A stretch of 6,509 bases of DNA. Source: Candidatus Omnitrophota bacterium. Lineage in GTDB: Bacteria > Omnitrophota > Gorgyraeia > Gygaellales > Profunditerraquicolaceae. The stretch is from positions 1-6,509 of the forward strand of contig JAQTVG010000060.1 of assembly GCA_028706895.1 (NCBI GenBank). Reading direction: 5' to 3'. Of this stretch, positions 1 through 6,030 are shown in pieces (within the stretch, counting starts at the first letter, position 1; every line of letters begins with the position of its first letter). The notes beneath the pieces were generated by a model that saw only the letters and a program-made list of their open reading frames with translations, did not search any database and was not told where the DNA came from. Both the position numbers and the translations under genes were made by a program.

Positions 1-251
1 AAATAGCTTCTAAAAAAGAGGTATTCATAAAAATGGTAATCTGCGAGTCAACTACCAGGGAAGATTTAACGGAGGGCTTAAAGTTAATACATGATGTCAA
101 TAAATCGCTTGTATTGGTTTTACAGCCTGACAGCTGCGAGAAATCCAGGCCCAAGCATGATAAATTGGAACTTTTTAAGGTTATCGCAAAAGATAACCAT
201 ATTACGGCCTGCGTTATACCGCAGATACATAAAAAAATAGGAATGAAATAA
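1..251 (+). CDS. queE: 7-carboxy-7-deazaguanine synthase QueE, C-terminal fragment (5' end outside window)
   Basis: QueE is a radical SAM enzyme that converts 6-carboxy-tetrahydropterin to 7-carboxy-7-deazaguanine (CDG), a step towards preQ0, queuosine and related deazapurines; it is cytoplasmic. Only about the last 82 residues are present. The frame (codons from position 3) is open to the left edge, so the ATG at 33 is internal and not a real start. The radical SAM CxxxCxxC region lies upstream and cannot be seen. The visible part fits the QueE tail: a beta strand ending LVLQP, followed by the closing signature CVIPQIHKKIGMK, comparable to the VIPQxHKxxG ending known in the family. The assignment is strengthened by queF starting 1 nt after the stop codon. 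Short C-terminal tails can mislead, so the call rests on motif plus neighbour. Confidence 0.82.
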   Translation, partial: IASKKEVFIKMVICESTTREDLTEGLKLIHDVNKSLVLVLQPDSCEKSRPKHDKLELFKVIAKDNHITACVIPQIHKKIGMK

Positions 252-252
252 T

Positions 253-648
253 ATGCCAAAAAAATCAAGCAGTTACGAAGGCCTGCAGAAGAATATACGT
301 AATTTAAAGACCCCCGCGATTGAAGCCTGGGAGAATAAGTATCCTGATAAAATCTATACCATAAATTTAGAGATCCCGGAATTCACCTGTATTTGCCCGA
401 AGACAGGCCTGCCGGATTTTGCGGTTATTACCATAGAATACTCGCCGCGAAAATACTGCATAGAATTAAAGTCTTTAAAAATGTATACGATATTTTACCG
501 TAACATCGGGGTTTTCCACGAGCATTTAATCAACAAGATGCTGGAAGATTTTGTAAAAGCGGCTAAGCCGCGCTGGGTAAAGATTAAAGGCGTATTTAAC
601 CCCCGCGGCGGAATAACCACCACAGTTACGCGGGAGCATAAATCTTAA
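253..648 (+). CDS. queF: NADPH-dependent 7-cyano-7-deazaguanine (preQ0) reductase QueF, short (type I) form
   Basis: QueF reduces the nitrile of preQ0 to the primary amine preQ1 using NADPH; preQ1 is then inserted into tRNA by Tgt on the way to queuosine. The 131-residue protein has the length of the unimodular, Bacillus-like QueF. The family motifs are present with a constant offset of 7 from B. subtilis QueF: the catalytic Cys48 and Asp55 in FTCICPKTGLPDFA (Cys55 and Asp62 in B. subtilis), the QueF motif ELKSLK at 71-76, Tyr82-Arg83-Asn84, His89-Glu90 in GVFHEHL, and the late FNPRGGI motif. The start at 253 is 1 nt beyond the queE stop, with a modest AGGA Shine-Dalgarno at 239-242, so translation is probably coupled to queE. 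The TAA stop (646-648) lies inside the left arm of the palindrome at 645-724. No key residue is missing. Confidence 0.95.
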   Translation: MPKKSSSYEGLQKNIRNLKTPAIEAWENKYPDKIYTINLEIPEFTCICPKTGLPDFAVITIEYSPRKYCIELKSLKMYTIFYRNIGVFHEHLINKMLEDFVKAAKPRWVKIKGVFNPRGGITTTVTREHKS

Positions 649-724
649 AGACGTTTTCCAACTCAAAGCGGAAGGTGTACCCTATAGGGTACACCTTCCC
701 GATTAGCTCGGAAAGCGTCTTTAA
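645..724. repeat. 80-bp two-tier palindrome between queF and fumarate hydratase (hairpin or small non-autonomous repeat element)
   Basis: The whole element is symmetric about the 684/685 boundary. The inner part, 670-699, is a perfect 30-bp palindrome with half-site GGAAGGTGTACCCTA; as RNA it would give a 13-bp stem closed by a UAUA loop. The outer arms, TAAAGACGTTTTCC at 646-659 and GGAAAGCGTCTTTA at 710-723, pair over 14 bp with a single position that is U-G in plus-strand RNA. Between the tiers is a symmetric 10/10-nt region that pairs poorly. TTAA occurs at both outer ends (645-648 and 721-724). There is no following T-run on either strand, so it does not look like a standard intrinsic terminator. 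It could be a dispersed palindromic repeat, a MITE-like insertion, a large operator, or an RNA processing or stabilising hairpin. No second copy was seen in this window. Confidence 0.85.
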
Positions 725-738
725 AAAGAAGAGAAGAG

Positions 739-1560
739 ATGAGGATAATAACTGCTGAGAAAATAAAGGATGCGATAGCGGATTTGTGCATTGAAGCAAA
801 TCTGGTTTTAAGAAGAGACGTTCTTTTGGGCCTTCAGGCAGCTTACGCCAAAGAGCGCAATAAACGGGCAAAAGATGTATTGAAGGCGATTACCACCAAT
901 GCTTACATTGCCAGGCGTGATAAGATAGCCATATGCCAGGATACGGGATTACCTGCGGTATTTCTTGAGATTGGGCAGGGCGTAAAAATTAGCGGCGATT
1001 TAAATAAAGCGATAAACAGGGGTGTCGCAGAAGGGTATAAAAGAGGGTCTCTCAGGAATTCTATCATCAGCGATCCTTTGTCCAGAGGAAAATCCGGGTA
1101 TTCCCCCGCGGTTATCCATACAGAAATTACCAGAGGCAATAAATTAAAGGTAACTGTTTTACCAAAAGGTTTCGGCTGTGAAAATAAAGCGCAGCTAAAA
1201 ATGTTTAACCCCACCGTCAAGTTTAATGAGATAGAAGAATTTGTTGTTGATGTTGTAAAATCCGCAGGAGCAGATGCCTGTCCGCCGTATGTTGTAGGTG
1301 TGGGAATCGGCGCAACAGCTGATTACGCGATGCTTATGGCAAAGCGGGCGCTTTTAAAACCGATAGGCTGCCGTTTTAATAAATTAGAAAAGGATTTAAT
1401 GAAGAAAATAAATAAACTTAATATAGGGCCTATGGGTTTAGGCGGCAATGCCACTTGCCTTGGAGTAAATATTGAAACATATCCTACCCACATTGCAGGC
1501 TTACCTGTTGCGGTAAACATCAGCTGCCACGCCTTAAGAAGCGCATCACGCACATTATGA
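739..1560 (+). CDS. Class I fumarate hydratase (or L-tartrate dehydratase-type hydro-lyase), alpha subunit
   Basis: This is the catalytic, [4Fe-4S]-binding half of a two-subunit, oxygen-sensitive class I fumarate hydratase, which interconverts fumarate and (S)-malate in the cytoplasm; it corresponds to the N-terminal part of E. coli FumA. At 273 residues it has normal length for the split form. The three expected cluster ligands are visible: Cys66 in ICQDTG, Cys181 in ACPPYVVGVGIG and Cys263 in NISCHALR. Asp68 of CQDTG and His251 of PTHIAG match conserved active-site positions. PMGLGG at 231-236 and LPVAVNI are also typical. A non-standard Cys147 sits in GFGCENK, where E. coli FumA has Ser. 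The start follows a weak purine-rich GAGAAG ribosome site 14 nt after the palindrome. The stop overlaps the beta-subunit start by 4 nt (ATGA). L-tartrate dehydratase (TtdA) is homologous and cannot be excluded by sequence reading; fumarate hydratase is the commoner role. Confidence 0.93.
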   Translation: MRIITAEKIKDAIADLCIEANLVLRRDVLLGLQAAYAKERNKRAKDVLKAITTNAYIARRDKIAICQDTGLPAVFLEIGQGVKISGDLNKAINRGVAEGYKRGSLRNSIISDPLSRGKSGYSPAVIHTEITRGNKLKVTVLPKGFGCENKAQLKMFNPTVKFNEIEEFVVDVVKSAGADACPPYVVGVGIGATADYAMLMAKRALLKPIGCRFNKLEKDLMKKINKLNIGPMGLGGNATCLGVNIETYPTHIAGLPVAVNISCHALRSASRTL

Positions 1561-2075
1561 AGAAAATAAATACCCCATTGGTAAAAAAAGAAATTGAAAG
1601 ACTAAGAGCCGGAGAAGAAGTTTTATTAAGCGGTATTATTTATACAGCCCGCGACCAGGCGCATAAAAGACTGGTTGAGGCAGTTAATAAAAATAAAAAA
1701 ACACCGATTGATTTAAAAGGCATGGTCATTTATTATTGCGGCCCGACGCCTGCGCCGCGCGGTAAAATTATCGGTTCATGCGGCCCGACAACGAGCAGGC
1801 GCATGGATGAATTTACGCCCGCGCTATTAAAAAAAGGCGTTATTGCCATGATTGGCAAAGGACGGCGTCTAGCGCAAGTAGTACAGGCAATTAAAAAATA
1901 TAAGGCAGTGTATTTTTTGACTTATGCCGGGTGCGGCGCGCTTCTGTCAAAATATGTAAAAAAGAATAAGCCGGTTGCATATAAAGACTTAGGGCCGGAG
2001 GCAATTCACAAATTGGAAGTGAAGGATTTTCCGTTAATCGTAGGGATAGACGCTATGGGAAGGAGCATTTTATGA
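1557..2075 (+). CDS. Class I fumarate hydratase (or tartrate dehydratase-type hydro-lyase), beta subunit
   Basis: This is the partner of the preceding alpha subunit and corresponds to the C-terminal part of one-chain FumA; together the two halves form the active site. The 172-residue protein shows the family signatures in order: SGIIYTARDQAHKR (25-38), YYCGPTPAPRG (59-69), GSCGPTTSRRMD (73-84), the IGKG turn (99-102), AGCGALLSK (124-132) and DLGPEAIHKLEVKDFPL (144-160), the last matching the E. coli FumA stretch ELGMEAIWKIEVEDFP. The start overlaps the alpha stop as ATGA, with no strong Shine-Dalgarno, which suggests translational coupling and matched amounts of the subunits. Its stop overlaps the rph start in the same way. 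As with the alpha subunit, a tartrate dehydratase (TtdB-like) function cannot be ruled out. Confidence 0.92.
   Translation: MKKINTPLVKKEIERLRAGEEVLLSGIIYTARDQAHKRLVEAVNKNKKTPIDLKGMVIYYCGPTPAPRGKIIGSCGPTTSRRMDEFTPALLKKGVIAMIGKGRRLAQVVQAIKKYKAVYFLTYAGCGALLSKYVKKNKPVAYKDLGPEAIHKLEVKDFPLIVGIDAMGRSIL
2060..2065 (+). promoter_or_regulatory. Shine-Dalgarno site of rph
   Basis: AAGGAG lies inside the last codons of the fumarate hydratase beta gene, 6 nt before the ATG at 2072. It is the clearest ribosome site of the 739-3382 gene run and fixes the rph start although that start overlaps the upstream stop. Confidence 0.8.
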
Positions 2076-2785
2076 TTAGGCTTGATGGGCGTGGTTTAGA
2101 TAAAATAAGGCGGGTAGGGATTACCCGTAATTATATAAAATATCCGGAAGGGTCGTGTTTAATAGAATTAGGCAATACCCGTGTTATCTGTAATGCTTCA
2201 ATTGAAGAATCTGTGCCCCCGTTTTTAAAAGGCACAGGTACCGGCTGGGTGACCGCCGAATACGGCATGCTCCCGCGCTCCTGCCATACGCGCATGCAGC
2301 GCGGCAAGGATTCCGGCAGGACATACGAAATACAGCGCCTTGTAGGGCGTTCGTTAAGAGCAATATGCGATATGAGGCCGATAGGTGAACGCACTATTTG
2401 GATTGACTGCGATGTTATCCAGGCTGACGGCGGCACGCGCACCGCATCTATTACGGGAAGTTTTATCGCGCTTGTTGACGCTTTGAATAAATTAAAGAAA
2501 AACGGCGTAATGAATAAAATCCCCATAAGGGATTTTGTCGCGGCTACAAGCGTAGGTATTCTTAATGGAGAGATGCTTCTGGACCTGGCTTACGATGAAG
2601 ATTCTAAGGCGGAAGTGGATATGAATATTGTAATGACCGGGGCAGGAGAATTTATTGAGATTCAAGGCACTGCTGAACGCAAAACTTTTAACAAAGAGCA
2701 GTCGGATAAGCTTTTGGCTTTGGCGCAAAGCGGAATTACAGAATTAATCGGCATTCAGAAGAATCTCCTAAAAGACATTTTATAG
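2072..2785 (+). CDS. rph: Ribonuclease PH (phosphorolytic 3'-5' exoribonuclease, tRNA nucleotidyltransferase)
   Basis: RNase PH trims the 3' extensions of tRNA precursors and other RNAs phosphorolytically, releasing nucleoside diphosphates, and acts in the cytoplasm as a hexameric ring. The 237 residues are full family length. Visible signatures are RLDGRGLDKIR near the N-terminus, VPPFLKGTGTGWVTAEYGMLPR (48-69), GRTYEIQRLVGRSLRA (82-97) with Arg83 in the place of the phosphate-contacting Arg86 of E. coli, GERTIWIDCDVIQADGGTRTASITG (105-129), and the acidic pair Asp177/Asp183 in DEDSKAEVD that corresponds to the metal-binding catalytic aspartates. The start overlaps the upstream stop (ATGA) and has a good AAGGAG site. 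The next gene, rdgB, begins 3 nt after the stop; rph-rdgB adjacency is common in bacteria. Nothing looks damaged. Confidence 0.97.
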   Translation: MIRLDGRGLDKIRRVGITRNYIKYPEGSCLIELGNTRVICNASIEESVPPFLKGTGTGWVTAEYGMLPRSCHTRMQRGKDSGRTYEIQRLVGRSLRAICDMRPIGERTIWIDCDVIQADGGTRTASITGSFIALVDALNKLKKNGVMNKIPIRDFVAATSVGILNGEMLLDLAYDEDSKAEVDMNIVMTGAGEFIEIQGTAERKTFNKEQSDKLLALAQSGITELIGIQKNLLKDIL

Positions 2786-2788
2786 AAT

Positions 2789-3382
2789 ATGGATCTTGTT
2801 GTAGCCACCAAAAACAAAAAGAAATTAGAAGAGATAAAAGATATCTTAAAAGACCTGGATCTTAAAATATCCTCCCTGGCAGATTATCCTGCGGCTCCCC
2901 GTATAATTGAAAACGGCAAGACCTTCCGCGAGAACGCCGTCAAAAAAGCAGTTAAAATCGCAAAGTTCACTCAAAGATTAACTATGGGAGAAGATTCCGG
3001 GCTTTGTGTTGATGCCCTTGGCGGAAGGCCGGGAGTTTATTCTTCGCGTTTCGCAGGTAAAGGCAAAAGTGATCAGCAAAATAATTTAAAACTACTTAAA
3101 ATGCTGGAAGGGCTGCCTTACCACAAAAGAAAGGCGCATTATTCTTGCGCGGTTGCCTTAGCTGATAAAGATGGTTTGGTAGGAGTCGTGGAAGGTAATT
3201 GCAGCGGTATTATCGGTTTTGACTTTAAAGGTAATTTCGGATTTGGTTATGACCCGCTATTTGTGATACCTGAATATAAAAAGACTTTTGCCCAGCTTGG
3301 AGCGCGCATCAAACATAAAATGAGCCATCGTTTCCGCGCCCTCCAGAAAGCAAGGAAGGCCCTCGCTACTTACCTAAAATAA
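2789..3382 (+). CDS. rdgB: XTP/dITP pyrophosphatase, RdgB/HAM1 family
   Basis: The enzyme hydrolyses non-canonical purine triphosphates (dITP, ITP, XTP) to monophosphate and pyrophosphate and keeps deaminated purines out of DNA and RNA. The 197-residue length is typical. Motifs in order: ATKNKKKLEEI at 6-16 (the TxxNxxK substrate loop), ENGKTFRENAVKKA at 41-54, GEDSGLCVDALGGRPGVYSSRFAG at 67-90 with Asp69 at the position of the catalytic aspartate, FGFGYDPLF at 150-158, and MSHRFRA at 178-184. The first residues, MDLVVATKN, match where the family normally starts, which supports this ATG despite a weak ribosome site; coupling to rph (3-nt gap) is likely. The last 17 nt overlap the 3' end of the oppositely transcribed AsmA-like gene. 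Confidence 0.96.
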   Translation: MDLVVATKNKKKLEEIKDILKDLDLKISSLADYPAAPRIIENGKTFRENAVKKAVKIAKFTQRLTMGEDSGLCVDALGGRPGVYSSRFAGKGKSDQQNNLKLLKMLEGLPYHKRKAHYSCAVALADKDGLVGVVEGNCSGIIGFDFKGNFGFGYDPLFVIPEYKKTFAQLGARIKHKMSHRFRALQKARKALATYLK

Positions 3383-5852
3383 AATCAGTAATATTTTTTA
3401 TTAAATCCGTTGCCACGGGGACAACTTTATATTTTGGCTGTTGGATTGTCCCGCTTAATTTTATGGTAAGCGCGTCGCTTAAATTTCCCAGTATCGCGGT
3501 AGTGAATTTTCTTATGTCCGGCGAGTCATTAATGAGGTTTTGATTTACTTCAGTATATAATGTAAAATCCAGCGCCCCGTCAAACCCCAGCTTTCCCTTG
3601 CAATGCAAATTCAATTGGTCGCTGGCAAGCCTTAAATTTTCAGTGGAGACAGATTTATTCTCAATATCAAATGCTCCTAGCGCCTCCTTGAATACGACCT
3701 TTTCATAATCCGGAAGCAGGAAGAATTCCCCCAGGCCTTTCAGAAGGTTTAATTGCCATAGTTTGCCGTCTTTGATTGAAATGAACCCTTCGCCTTTTAA
3801 GCTTGCCGGGTCTTTGAAATTTCCCCTTAAATCAGCGTTAATATTAAGCAAGCCGGCCATATCTTTATCTTTTAAGCCCGTATCCAATTTTAATTCTGCC
3901 AGGTTAATTCCCGAGCCGTTAAATTTTAACAAATATATCGGAATATCCGGTGTCAGATTAGCGTTGAAGTTTACGTTTATAAAACCTGAATACCCGGAAG
4001 CTGTAAGGCGGTTTATATATATAACTCCGTTTTTCTGGTCAACATTAAGATTAAGTCCGCCAAACTTCAGGCCATAAACAGAAAACGCTTTGGAACCAGC
4101 TTTAAGAGATATCTTCCAGCTTTTGTAATCTTTTGCCCTGCCGTTCAATATTCCTTTTATATTCAATATGCCGTTTAGTTTAGTTTTCTTCAGGCTTTCC
4201 GAGAGAGAGGCCGGCAGGAAATGATATATATCCGCGGGAACAAGATTTATTTCGTTTAGCGTAAGGTTCAGGCCTGGATTGTCTTTATCTTGTGTATCTA
4301 CAGCGCCCTCTACATCAAACTTGGAATTCAAATATTTTCCCGCCAGGGTGATTATCCTGACGGATTTATCTTTAATTTTGATATCTGTTTTCATGTTCAG
4401 GTCATTAGAGGTAAGGCCAAAAGTTATCTGAGGCGCATTAAAATCAACCAGTTTTCCGGTTGACATATAAGCTGTATTCAGATAATTAAAAGAAAGGCCT
4501 GACCAGCTGGCAGTATCCCTGGTAAAGTCAGCTCTTCCATTAATATTACTGATCGGGTCTTTTAAGAATGCCGTCTGTAATTTGGCGTTATTTAACTTAA
4601 GCGCGGCCCTGATGTCAAAAGGAGGAGGCCTTCCTATAAAACCTTCCAGGCTGATATCAGCTGTTGCTGTCCCGGTTAAGCTTGTATTTGGCGAGGCAAA
4701 AGTGAGCACGTGGAAGGCTTTTTCCAGGTTTATTTGTTCGGATTTAAAATTAAGTTTTATGTAAGGGCTGGTAGAGCTGTCAAGAGTGCCTTTGAGGACA
4801 AAATTAGAATCAAGGGCGTGAAATTTTAAGCCGTCGGTCCAGAGCTTGTTTTTTGCTAAACCCATGCTGCCTGAAATATTAGTGATTTTATCAAGATTTT
4901 TTATTCCGCTAAGGTCTGCCCGGATAAATTTGAAATTCGCTTTATAATCCATGATTTTAGCATCCAGGGAATAGTTTAATTCCGGCTCAATATCCATATC
5001 GCCTGTTATTCCTATATTTTCTTTTGAAGCCCCCAGGCCTTTAACAGAGATTATGCCTTTCAGGTTTACGTTATTATTTTTCAATTTAACCTCTAACGAC
5101 CCGTTATCTATAATGCCCGCGGATAGGGCGGCAGGCATATTTTTGAGGTAGGGATTATATTCGGTGATTACGAGGTTGGCGAGGGTTATTTTAGAGTTTA
5201 ATTCTTTTGATAAGAAATTATAAATTCCCTTAACGGATAACGCAGTAATTCCTCCTTTATCCGCGAGTATTTTTGCGTCTATTAAAAAACCGGCCTTTGT
5301 GAGCTGCCTTACTCCGATAACGATGTCCAGGTATAATATATTCTTCGTAAATTTTGGCTCCTGCCGCGCGTCTTCAAAAACGCCTTTGCCGTTAAAAACA
5401 TTTATTTTGTAAACAAGAAAAGAATACTTAATCTTAGGTTTTTTCTGGAGGTTTGGGTTGGGCAGGAATGCCCTCGAGAAATTAAATGTATTGTCTTTTT
5501 GATAGCGTATATTTAAATAAGGGGAATCAATGTGTATTATGGGGATAATGATTTTTCTTTCTTTGATTAACGGCAGGAAGAGGAACTGGAAGGACGCCTC
5601 TTTTATGGTCAGAATGGTATTGTCTTTATCTTTTACCTTGTCATAAATAATAATGTTCTGGATAACCGCGCCCCTGATAGGGCTGTATTTAAGTTTTTCT
5701 ATTTCTACATTATAGTTCAGGTATGTTGAAAGGGCGCTGGCAATCTGGCCCTTGACTTTAACGGGCAGATAGACATTATTGAGATAGATGACTCCCCAGG
5801 AGGCGGCAAATATTAAGGTTAATATAATGCCGATGATTATTCTTTTCTTCAT
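3366..5852 (-). CDS. Large AsmA-like envelope protein, AsmA C-terminal region family
   Basis: AsmA-like proteins are anchored in the inner membrane and extend into the periplasm of diderm bacteria; relatives (AsmA, TamB, YhdP) are bridge-like proteins linked to phospholipid transport and outer-membrane upkeep. This 828-residue protein has a positively charged start (MKKR), one membrane helix at about 5-24, then an AsmA-type N-terminal pattern (the VEIEKLKYSP strand, IHIDSPYLNIRY, TFNFSRAF). A long middle of repeated beta-strand/glycine patterns follows. From roughly residue 660 there is an AsmA-like C-terminal region: GLLNINADLRG, GFISIKDGKLWQLNLLKGLGEFF, and a closing LSGTIQQPKYKVVP. The ATG at 5852 is the first possible ATG, because an in-frame TGA lies three codons upstream. 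No clear Shine-Dalgarno is visible. The gene is divergent from the tRNA/AsmA-like unit. The exact substrate is unknown, and the family call is firmer than any specific function. Confidence 0.85.
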   Translation of the reverse strand: MKKRIIIGIILTLIFAASWGVIYLNNVYLPVKVKGQIASALSTYLNYNVEIEKLKYSPIRGAVIQNIIIYDKVKDKDNTILTIKEASFQFLFLPLIKERKIIIPIIHIDSPYLNIRYQKDNTFNFSRAFLPNPNLQKKPKIKYSFLVYKINVFNGKGVFEDARQEPKFTKNILYLDIVIGVRQLTKAGFLIDAKILADKGGITALSVKGIYNFLSKELNSKITLANLVITEYNPYLKNMPAALSAGIIDNGSLEVKLKNNNVNLKGIISVKGLGASKENIGITGDMDIEPELNYSLDAKIMDYKANFKFIRADLSGIKNLDKITNISGSMGLAKNKLWTDGLKFHALDSNFVLKGTLDSSTSPYIKLNFKSEQINLEKAFHVLTFASPNTSLTGTATADISLEGFIGRPPPFDIRAALKLNNAKLQTAFLKDPISNINGRADFTRDTASWSGLSFNYLNTAYMSTGKLVDFNAPQITFGLTSNDLNMKTDIKIKDKSVRIITLAGKYLNSKFDVEGAVDTQDKDNPGLNLTLNEINLVPADIYHFLPASLSESLKKTKLNGILNIKGILNGRAKDYKSWKISLKAGSKAFSVYGLKFGGLNLNVDQKNGVIYINRLTASGYSGFINVNFNANLTPDIPIYLLKFNGSGINLAELKLDTGLKDKDMAGLLNINADLRGNFKDPASLKGEGFISIKDGKLWQLNLLKGLGEFFLLPDYEKVVFKEALGAFDIENKSVSTENLRLASDQLNLHCKGKLGFDGALDFTLYTEVNQNLINDSPDIRKFTTAILGNLSDALTIKLSGTIQQPKYKVVPVATDLIKNITDFILGK

Positions 5853-5863
5853 TGTAATTCAAT

Positions 5864-5892
5864 AGTTTACTCTAAAATTTAGCGATTGAAAA
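5864..5892 (-). promoter_or_regulatory. Candidate promoter of the minus-strand AsmA-like gene
   Basis: On the minus strand, a TTTTCA box (plus coordinates 5887-5892) is followed after 17 nt by TAAACT (5864-5869), 11 nt before the ATG. Each box matches the housekeeping consensus at 4 of 6 positions. The predicted transcript would start only about five bases before the ATG, which would suit a nearly leaderless message and the missing ribosome site. A second possibility is TATAAC on the minus strand (5906-5911), which overlaps the plus-strand -10 box. Both are weak matches. Confidence 0.3.
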
Positions 5893-5913
5893 GTTATTTT
5901 TAGGTGTTATAAT
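5886..5913 (+). promoter_or_regulatory. Sigma-70-type promoter with extended -10 driving the tRNA genes
   Basis: The -35 box TTGAAA (5886-5891, 5 of 6 consensus) and a perfect TATAAT -10 box (5908-5913) are separated by 16 nt. TGT directly precedes the -10 box, giving an extended TGn -10. Transcription would start near 5920, leaving a leader of about 23 nt before tRNA-Pro at 5943. It is the best promoter I see in the window and suits a strongly expressed stable-RNA unit. It probably also serves the protein gene at 6124. Confidence 0.8.
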
Positions 5914-5942
5914 CTATTGAAGTACGGATACAAAAAGATTTA

Positions 5943-6017
5943 CGGGGCGTGGCTCAGTTTGGCTAGAGCGCTTGCTTTGGGAGCAAGAGGCCGACAGTTC
6001 AAGTCTGTCCGCCCCGA
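5943..6017 (+). tRNA. tRNA-Pro (anticodon UGG), CCA not encoded
   Basis: The full cloverleaf can be drawn. The acceptor stem is CGGGGCG/CGCCCCG (5943-5949 with 6010-6016), and its C1-G72 pair is characteristic of bacterial tRNA-Pro. The D stem is GCTC/GAGC. The anticodon stem CTTGC/GCAAG encloses loop TTTGGGA with anticodon TGG at 5978-5980. The T stem GACAG/CTGTC encloses loop TTCAAGT, and the discriminator is A6017. G15 and C48 are the normal Levitt pair. The next bases are CAT, so the CCA end must be added enzymatically. With U34, probably modified, it could read all or most proline codons. Confidence 0.97.
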
Positions 6018-6030
6018 CATGTAATAAGAT

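Noticed and set aside
33..251. A 72-codon gene starting at the ATG at 33
   Set aside because: The same frame is open to the left edge, and the residues form the tail of QueE, which needs a much longer N-terminal part; the ATG is internal.
645..730. Intrinsic terminator after queF
   Set aside because: The hairpin is strong, but the outer stem is followed by TAAAAAG on the plus strand and by AAGATTTATG on the minus strand, so there is no U-tract in either direction.
626..871. Minus-strand frame of 81 codons across the palindrome
   Set aside because: It runs antisense to the end of queF, the palindrome and the start of the fumarate hydratase alpha gene, has no recognisable motif, and both overlapped genes are certain.
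903..1220. Minus-strand frames inside the fumarate hydratase alpha gene (also 1323-1553)
   Set aside because: They are antisense shadows of a confidently assigned enzyme and show no domain signature.
2131..2728. Minus-strand frames inside rph (2131-2526 and 2492-2728)
   Set aside because: They lie wholly within the conserved RNase PH coding region and show no domain signature.
3383..3450. Bidirectional terminator at the rdgB / AsmA-like convergence
   Set aside because: Only an AT-rich T6 stretch and a weak broken stem (GTTGCC with GGACAAC) are present, and both lie within coding sequence.
3763..4764. Plus-strand frames at 3763-4077 and 4582-4764
   Set aside because: Both are antisense to the long AsmA-like gene and have no motif or ribosome site; they are shadows.
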